A stretch of 64,000 nucleotides of DNA from Valencia hispanica. Lineage: Eukaryota; Chordata; Actinopteri; Cyprinodontiformes; Valenciidae. The stretch spans positions 30,653,371-30,717,370 of the forward strand of contig OY747707.1 in the NCBI GenBank assembly GCA_963556495.2, read 5' to 3'. Below, piece after piece: positions 57,965-64,000 of the stretch. Every line of letters begins with the position of its first letter. Positions within the stretch are counted from its first letter, which is position 1. The position numbers and the translations under genes are program-made. Under the pieces are notes generated by a model that did not search any database, was not told the origin of the DNA, and saw only the letters and a program-made list of their open reading frames with translations.

Positions 57965-58455
57965 GGTAACGAGCACCCACCAGTCACCTAATTAGGTACA
58001 TGTGTTCAGTTGCTTTTAAGACAATACAAATAGTATTCCCACAACTCGATGCATTTAGGGACCTACACATGCTGAAGTTTGAAGTAAGCACCAGAACGGA
58101 GAAGGAAGGGAATTTAAGAGACTGTGAATGTGTCATGATTGTTGGTGTCAGTAGGGCTGTTCTAAGAATTTCAAAAATGCTATTTACTGGGATTCTCACT
58201 CACAACCATCTCTCAGGTGGATGGACAAGAATGGACTGAATATTTGACGTGAGGAGCAGTGGTGTGGATGAAAATGCCTTGTTGATGTCTGAAGTCTTGG
58301 GAGAATGGGTTGACTGGTTTGAGATGATAGAAAGGTGTTAATATGGACCACAATCTCTAAGGAATGTTTTAGACACCTTGGTGAATCTGTGCCAAGAACA
58401 ACGAAGGAGAGTCTGTAATACAATGTTGCACCTAATTAAGTGACCAGTAAGTGTA
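57965..58455 (+). mobile_element. Internally deleted Tc1-like element, same family as 37.5 kb
   Basis: The left end has CAGTCACCTAATTAGGTACA and the right end CACCTAATTAAGTGACCAGT, forming inverted termini. The body follows the N-terminal part of the 37497 relic (CAGAACGGAGAAGGAAGGGA, GTGTCATGATTGTTGGTGTC, GATGTCTGAAGTCTTGGGAG). It then jumps near 58345 to the C-terminal part (CAATCTCTAAGGAATGTTTT). The catalytic core is deleted, so it is non-autonomous. Confidence 0.8.
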
Positions 58456-60069
58456 AATCCTGATGTTTATGTTACTTGTGTATCTGTGGGGGCACCTGAA
58501 TAAATTATTTAATGGGAGAGGTTGGAAATTATGAAAATATCATATCACTTGACCTCATAAAAGGTCTGATCTAATTATAGGAATATGATGACTATGTGAC
58601 ATTTCAGGATGTAACATCAGTGGCTTAAATGGTATATTGATATAGGCTCAGCACTCCTAATTAAATACAGTAGCATGATAGGTCAGTAGATTAAGGCACC
58701 CTCTTTTTGTGTGAAAGTTATTTTTTTCAGTTCTTGCAAATCTTGGCTATGTCTGAACTTATTTAAAGGGGTTCCAGTTAGGTTAACCCTTAAAAAAATA
58801 TCACTGCAGTATTATATTTAGAAATAGGGAGGAAGCTTCATTTCAACATCATAGATAGACTGACCATCAGAAACCGAAATATACAGCACTGTCACTGCTG
58901 CAGTTGGTTTAGGTTTGAGCAAAGTTCATCCTCCACCTGAGTTAACCTTTTCTACCGTGCACTTTCTGATTTATGGTCAAGAAAAAATGTGCAACACTGT
59001 TATGTTAAAAAGCTGATTTAGATTAAGTTCCTTTACATTTCCCCTCAATGGCTGAATAATGTTTGGCCAATGAGCTTACATTACTATAGCTCAAGTTTAA
59101 TTTCATAAGCAGATTATTTAAAATGAAACAATTCAGGAATAGTGAGGACTGTAATTTAGCTGTTATTTCTAATATTGATGTTAAGCTTAAAAAAAGATCT
59201 AAAGATCTAGTACATTTATCTATTTGCAAGGTTATGTATGGGGTTGCCTTGTATCTGAGCGGTAGAACACTGTTATGGGCATTGGGCATTAAGTTGGATG
59301 TGGATGATATGTTGAGCATATGCCAAACTCCATTGCAATTATCACTTCAAAGATCATGATTCTGAGTTTCCTGATTTCTTTTAAAAACTGACAAGCATTT
59401 GCATTGACCAGCCCCCTGATGTCTGTGATTGGGTTACCAAGCCTGAAATTTGGGACATTTTTCTTGTGAGAAAAAATAAGTTTTTGAACCTCAAACACAA
59501 AAAGTGAACTCTTTCATTGAGGTCAATGTTTGTTTTTAGGTTTTCTGATTTTAGCTCCAAAAAGTATCATGAAGGACTACGGAATGCATTAAGTTAATAG
59601 AAATCTCCACAAAGCTATTTGAAAAGCAGTAAAGTGTGTGTGCGTGCGTGTGAATGAGTGAGCTTAGTTGATGAATACTTTGAGTCTTCACATTAGCGCA
59701 TTGCCGCGCTGCTGTGAGTATCTTCTATATTACTTTCACCCCTGCTGCGTTTTTATTATACACCTTTTCAGGTGTATAATTATCACGTGTCACAGTGCAG
59801 AGGTGATGTCTGTGGAGCAGGCATGTTTCGCTGTTTTTTCCACTGAGAATAAGACACTGGCCACAAATGATTGGATTAGTGTTTAACCCCCACTTCCACT
59901 TAGCTTAATCCGCTTTGCAGCTTTATGTGTGTGTGTTTATGTTTGTGAGTTTGAAATCATTTGCTCCCATTTCTGTTTGTTCCAACTGATGAACAGCAAG
60001 GACAGCTTGTTCGTGGTCACTCGGCATCATCTTTCATTGGAATCACGCTTCCTCCATCCAGTGAAGGTG
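58456..60069. other. Inferred intron; nothing recognised
   Basis: AT-rich sequence with a short GTGTGTGCGTGCGTGTG tract near 59634. Confidence 0.45.
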
Positions 60070-60640
60070 TGTGGGAAGCAACTGGCAGCTAAACGAGAGA
60101 GATGAGACACGGGAAGGGGGAAAACTGGAGAAGAAGAGGGGGACGTGGTGTGGGGTGGGTACAAGCTCACGACATCAGCGGTTAGAAATGGAGATGAGCT
60201 TTAATAATAGAAAAAACAACTTAGGCCTAGTTGAGCAAACACAGGCACCTGCAGATCAAGCCGGCGCAGCCAGAGGTGAGGAAGATGTGGGGGGGTTTCG
60301 GGCGCAGGATTATTGTGGAAGAGTGGCGGAATAGAGAGATCAGTTAAAGGTCTGCAGGGTTCGGTATGTCATTGTCATCCTTTCTAAACAGCTTGCAGAG
60401 CGATGGGCACTTTGAAGTTCCACAGAGCTGCCTAAATCCCGCCTGAAAAGATGCAGAGAACCGCGAGGCAGGGAAAAGAGACAGGAATATGGAGAGAAAG
60501 AAACTGCAGGGGCAGGACAAGGGAAGGGATTGATGATGGGTGAAACACAGAGGAAGGAAAGTGAGAGTAATCAGAAGTAAGGAGGCTCGTTTTAAGAGGG
60601 ATGACAGGAGACAGACAAGCAGAGGGAAAGCTCTTAATGC
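60070..60640. other. Purine-rich strand-asymmetric block
   Basis: The + strand is strongly G/A-biased over two segments (about 60085-60150 and 60440-60640; for example GGGAAGGGGGAAAACTGGAG and GGAGAGAAAGAAACTGCAGG). Long complementary minus-strand open frames result from this bias. It may be an old simple-sequence tract. No gene seen. Confidence 0.5.
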
Positions 60641-63127
60641 ACCAACCCTGTAAGAGATGAGTAATATTAATTTTTTTTTTTTTTTTGGTGGTGTATGAGT
60701 AATATGCTTCCAGCAAGTCTTGAAGATGGACTGAAACATGAGAAGCGGTGATGTAGCAGTACAGCTATGAGCCGATCTGAGCTGGAAATTGGTAGATGTG
60801 CCGCTGCCAGATCAGCAAAGTGCCAATATAGCAAAGGGAAAGAGGCAATATAAATCAGGGTCCTTTTTAACTTCATCCCAGGACATTCACAGCCAGATTC
60901 GTTCTTGGCATATTTCAGTACCAGTAAATACCGTTCAAGGTTTGATCCTTTCAAAAGGATTTTTTATTCTAAATGAATTAAGACCACATGATAAAAGAGA
61001 TGTGATAAACATGATAGTTTGGATCCAATTTAAGTACAATGTCCTTTGAAATACAAAATATTTGTATCCATTTCATTTATTTTCTAAACAAGGTTTATCC
61101 TATGGAAGGATGCCAGAGGATCTGGAGAAATCTCGACACAGGAGGATGTTCATGGCTGAAATTCAAATAAGAGGCCTTCTTACAGTGAATAAATGTTAAA
61201 AATATACATAGAATATTTATATTATGTTTTAATTCTCATAGAATCCCTAGTTTGATATATTAAAAAAATCCAGAAAAAGTTAAAGTTTATATAAAAAGTT
61301 GCTTCTGGTCAACATTTCCTGTTTTGGCATTGAAACAACTTTGAAATAAAAAACAACAACTTGTGTTTCTTAATGACTTTATCCCCTTACCACCTCTTCA
61401 CCGTCTTTTTTTAAAATGCAGCACTAAGCTAGAAGTTTCCACAAAAATATTACCATTATAGGACGTGTGAATTCATGGCACTCAAATAATGACCTAAAAT
61501 CTATTGTGGTCAGGGCAGTTCCTTTGTGATTTTGGCATTTTGTACAGTCAAATTGTGATAACAAAAAGTTTGAACACTAATGTCAAGCCCCAATTACAGA
61601 ACTTTTACATTCATTTGTAATAACCATGTTTGAATGAACCTCCTGAACTAATTAGTTGCTTTTTTTGTTACTTTGTTGGTTTATGATTCATGTCCTGATG
61701 AAACATGGGCCATTTACCAGTATCAAGGTAAACCATAGGTTCAAATGGTTCTATTGTGTCATTCCTATTTTTTAATGCCCATTTTAATGAGGGGACAGAG
61801 AAAGGGCTAAAGCGACCAGTTTTCTCTAGCTGTGCGTAGCATGAACTATTGCTGTATACTGGCGGTCAGCTGGCTGAAAGAAGTTAATAAAACATTTCTC
61901 TTGCATACAAGAAATACTTATGTTTCTGTTTTTTTAAAACTATTTTTAAGGTATCGTGGTTTTGAGCATACAGTTGACAATCTAAGAGCATTGATATGTC
62001 CGATTAGCCAACTGCTGGCTGGCTAACCTCCAGGCAGCCTGACTAATTATCCAGCTACTCCATACTTTGTACTTCATATTGACTAAATGGGCAAATATGA
62101 AGAAAACGACAGCTAAATCTTTTTTGTTTATATTTTTACTTTGGATAATTTAATAGTATAAATGTTTTTATGTTTATTTTGTCATCATCCTGTTACCATG
62201 AAACAATGGTAGTTAAGACAATCACATCAGAATCATATAATACAATAAGTAACTTATCCAATCATATTTTAATGAAAATTAATTTTATTTTATGCAAAAG
62301 GTATACACGTATGCTTTATAACTGGCCAATGAATTGCATGAGTCATGAGAAAAGAAACTGTTAGAGCAACATATACACACTCCCTCACACATTACTCACT
62401 AATAAATGTATTTACAAGCGGAACTACAAAATAAATATCAACAATTTTAGTTTTCTATTGACAGCGCGAACACAAAGTATATGTGCATAATACATTTTAA
62501 AACAACATAGCTGTGTTCTTCAGTGCAAATGAAAATGATGCAGGTTCTCACATGGACACACATTACATGGCTGGAAATGGTTTTCAGTTGAAAACAGTGA
62601 ATGAAACAAAGTAGGTTTAAGCGGAAGTGTGAGAGAGACGAGGATGTTAACGTTAAAAAGCTGTCGTGGTGAATTATTAATACTGAGCATTGTGCCCACA
62701 GACTTAGACTCTAACAGACTTTCTTTCTCTAAAACACACAAACACATGTGCCTGCACACACACAGTTAAACAGCTGCAATCCCCAGTTGCTTGTGCAGAC
62801 AGGAAACAGCACGCTTGTCCCTCTGTCTAGATTTGGGGTATGTGTAAGTGCTCTGTTGTCTCCGGCCTCAGTGAGAAGGTTGTTTGTAGTTGTTCCCTGA
62901 ATGGAGGATTTTATGTGTGAATTTGTGTGCGTGTGTTTGAGAGAGGTTGAGCGAACATTCACATATGCTGTAAGCCTAAATATAGGTTACAAAGAAGGGT
63001 AATAATCACTGTACAAAGGGGCTTTTACACAGCAGCCTGTTTGTTTCTGTTCTCTGGACATGCCTAGCTTTAATCCGTTTACTGTTTAAAGTGGGAGAAC
63101 TGTATGATCCAATATTTACAATGTTCT
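60641..63127. other. Inferred intron; nothing recognised
   Basis: A T16 run near 60671 and short CA/TG tracts near 62735-62765 and 62920-62940. No exon or structured RNA was recognised. Confidence 0.45.
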
Positions 63128-63320
63128 TAAAGGTCATATGTAGCCTTTTTTTTTTTTTTTTTTTTACAAGTTTTCCTTTTCAGTTGTGAGGCATCATGAA
63201 GTGACAGTTTATATACCAATTTTTCCAGAAAGGAAAAGAAACGTAGGAAAAATTTTGTCTGAGGGGACCGAGCTGCCTTGGCGGAGGCCTGCGCTGTACA
63301 AGTGCTTTTCTAGTTTTGAC
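63128..63320. repeat. Repeat fragments: TTAA-type end and a piece of the 75-318 element
   Basis: TTAAAGGTCATATGTAGCC at 63128 resembles the TTAA termini elsewhere in the window and is followed by about 20 T. At 63255-63316, ACCGAGCTGCCTTGGCGGAG and AGTGCTTTTCTAGTTTTG correspond to the right end of the element at 75-318. Neither piece has a matching opposite end here. Confidence 0.5.
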
Positions 63321-64000
63321 ATAGGACACATAAAAAGTGAGAAGAATGCCTCATCTTTTTTCGGTGTTTGCAATAAGAGGCCACAAAACAAATGTCTTTT
63401 TATGTTTTTACAGGAATAGACAATTATTTTAGAGGGGCATTGCCTCGAAGGCTATTTTCTAGTTAGAGAAGTACTTTTAAAGTTACCCGATTTTAAAGAA
63501 AAAGAAGAAAAACAACCAATCCCCCCTGAAAAGACAGTTTCTCATAACCTGTTTAAGAAAATAATGCTGGCTATGGCTAAAACATATTTCAAAAGGACAG
63601 AGAACATGAACTCCATGAGGTAGTTTCATTGTGATGTTTAGCCCTTGCATGTTTATATGTAGTATGTTGCCAATAAGCAAATAGTTGTTTGCGTCAGTAT
63701 GGCTGGCGATTCAGGTTGACTCAAATCCACAGTTTGTGCTCATCCATGCTCGGGAATCATGGCACGACAAAAAGATTAGGGATGCATCAGGGTAAACACT
63801 GTTTATTATCCACTTCAAAAGCACCTGTTCTGTGAGCAGCTTGACAGCCTTAATGCGTCTCACGGGCTTGTGTTTTACCTGCTCACGCTGAGCTCTAACG
63901 TTACTCCCAGATGGCTTCCTCTAACCTCTGTGTAGTGCTGCCTCATTGCTGCGTGTAAGGTGAAGAGCTAATGTCTAAGTGCATGTAATAGCAGTGAGCG
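63321..64000. other. Inferred intron; nothing recognised
   Basis: No coding or repeat feature recognised up to the window end. Confidence 0.4.

Noticed and set aside
60344..60954. Minus-strand frames up to 131 codons
   Set aside because: They arise from a purine-rich + strand that removes stops on the minus strand. Low complexity and no domain.
32487..64000. tRNA, rRNA or snRNA genes
   Set aside because: No intact cloverleaf with A and B boxes or other structured RNA was recognised. The only tRNA-like trace in the window is the decayed SINE at 9.2-9.4 kb.

Overview
This window looks like nuclear DNA of a ray-finned (teleost) fish. It is AT-rich, has no prokaryote-style gene packing, and carries many microsatellites and many decayed transposons of kinds common in teleosts: several Tc1-like families, TTAA-flanked and hAT/Harbinger-like miniature elements, a tRNA-type SINE, retroposon tails ending in (GGAT)n, and LTR fragments. 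The species cannot be told from this.

Only one host gene can be argued for. A CpG-rich block at about 31.7-32.45 kb looks like a promoter and 5' leader. It ends in a short first coding exon (32447-32486, + strand) that opens in a strong Kozak context, encodes a hydrophobic signal-peptide-like start, and stops at a consensus GTAAGT donor. The rest of the window (32.5-64 kb) would then be first-intron sequence. One candidate 20-nt microexon (57106-57125) keeps the frame and extends the hydrophobic stretch. The gene itself is not identified.

Layout. 0-5 kb: a widespread inverted-repeat element, unassigned DNA, and the left arm of a long inverted duplication (3.2-4.96 kb). 5-11.8 kb: microsatellites, including about 50 GATA units, and three antisense Tc1-like relics. 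11.8-16.7 kb: an LTR-like fragment, a TTAA miniature element, a degenerate tandem array, and a TTAA miniature element nested inside a hAT-like one. 18.3-22.4 kb: a 4-kb TTAA-flanked, Kolobok-like transposon carrying a broken SGNH-hydrolase gene on + and a THAP-like first exon on -. 22.5-25.4 kb: LTR fragments, an inverted second copy of the THAP-exon segment, and a gag-like pseudogene. 26-31.2 kb: retroposon tails, Tc1 derivatives, the right arm of the inverted duplication, and another Tc1/mariner relic. 32.9-64 kb: Tc1 relics of at least two families, one Tc1 copy split over 4 kb by nested insertions, a young Harbinger-like element with 47/48-matching terminal repeats, and a hAT-like element. 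Between these lie long stretches in which nothing recognisable was found.

The genes do not form a pathway. The coherent stories are transposon biology (nesting order, TTAA-target families, an accessory hydrolase gene) and the start of one large-intron host gene. All family assignments were made by eye from remembered consensus features, without database searches. Edges are approximate unless terminal inverted repeats are stated.
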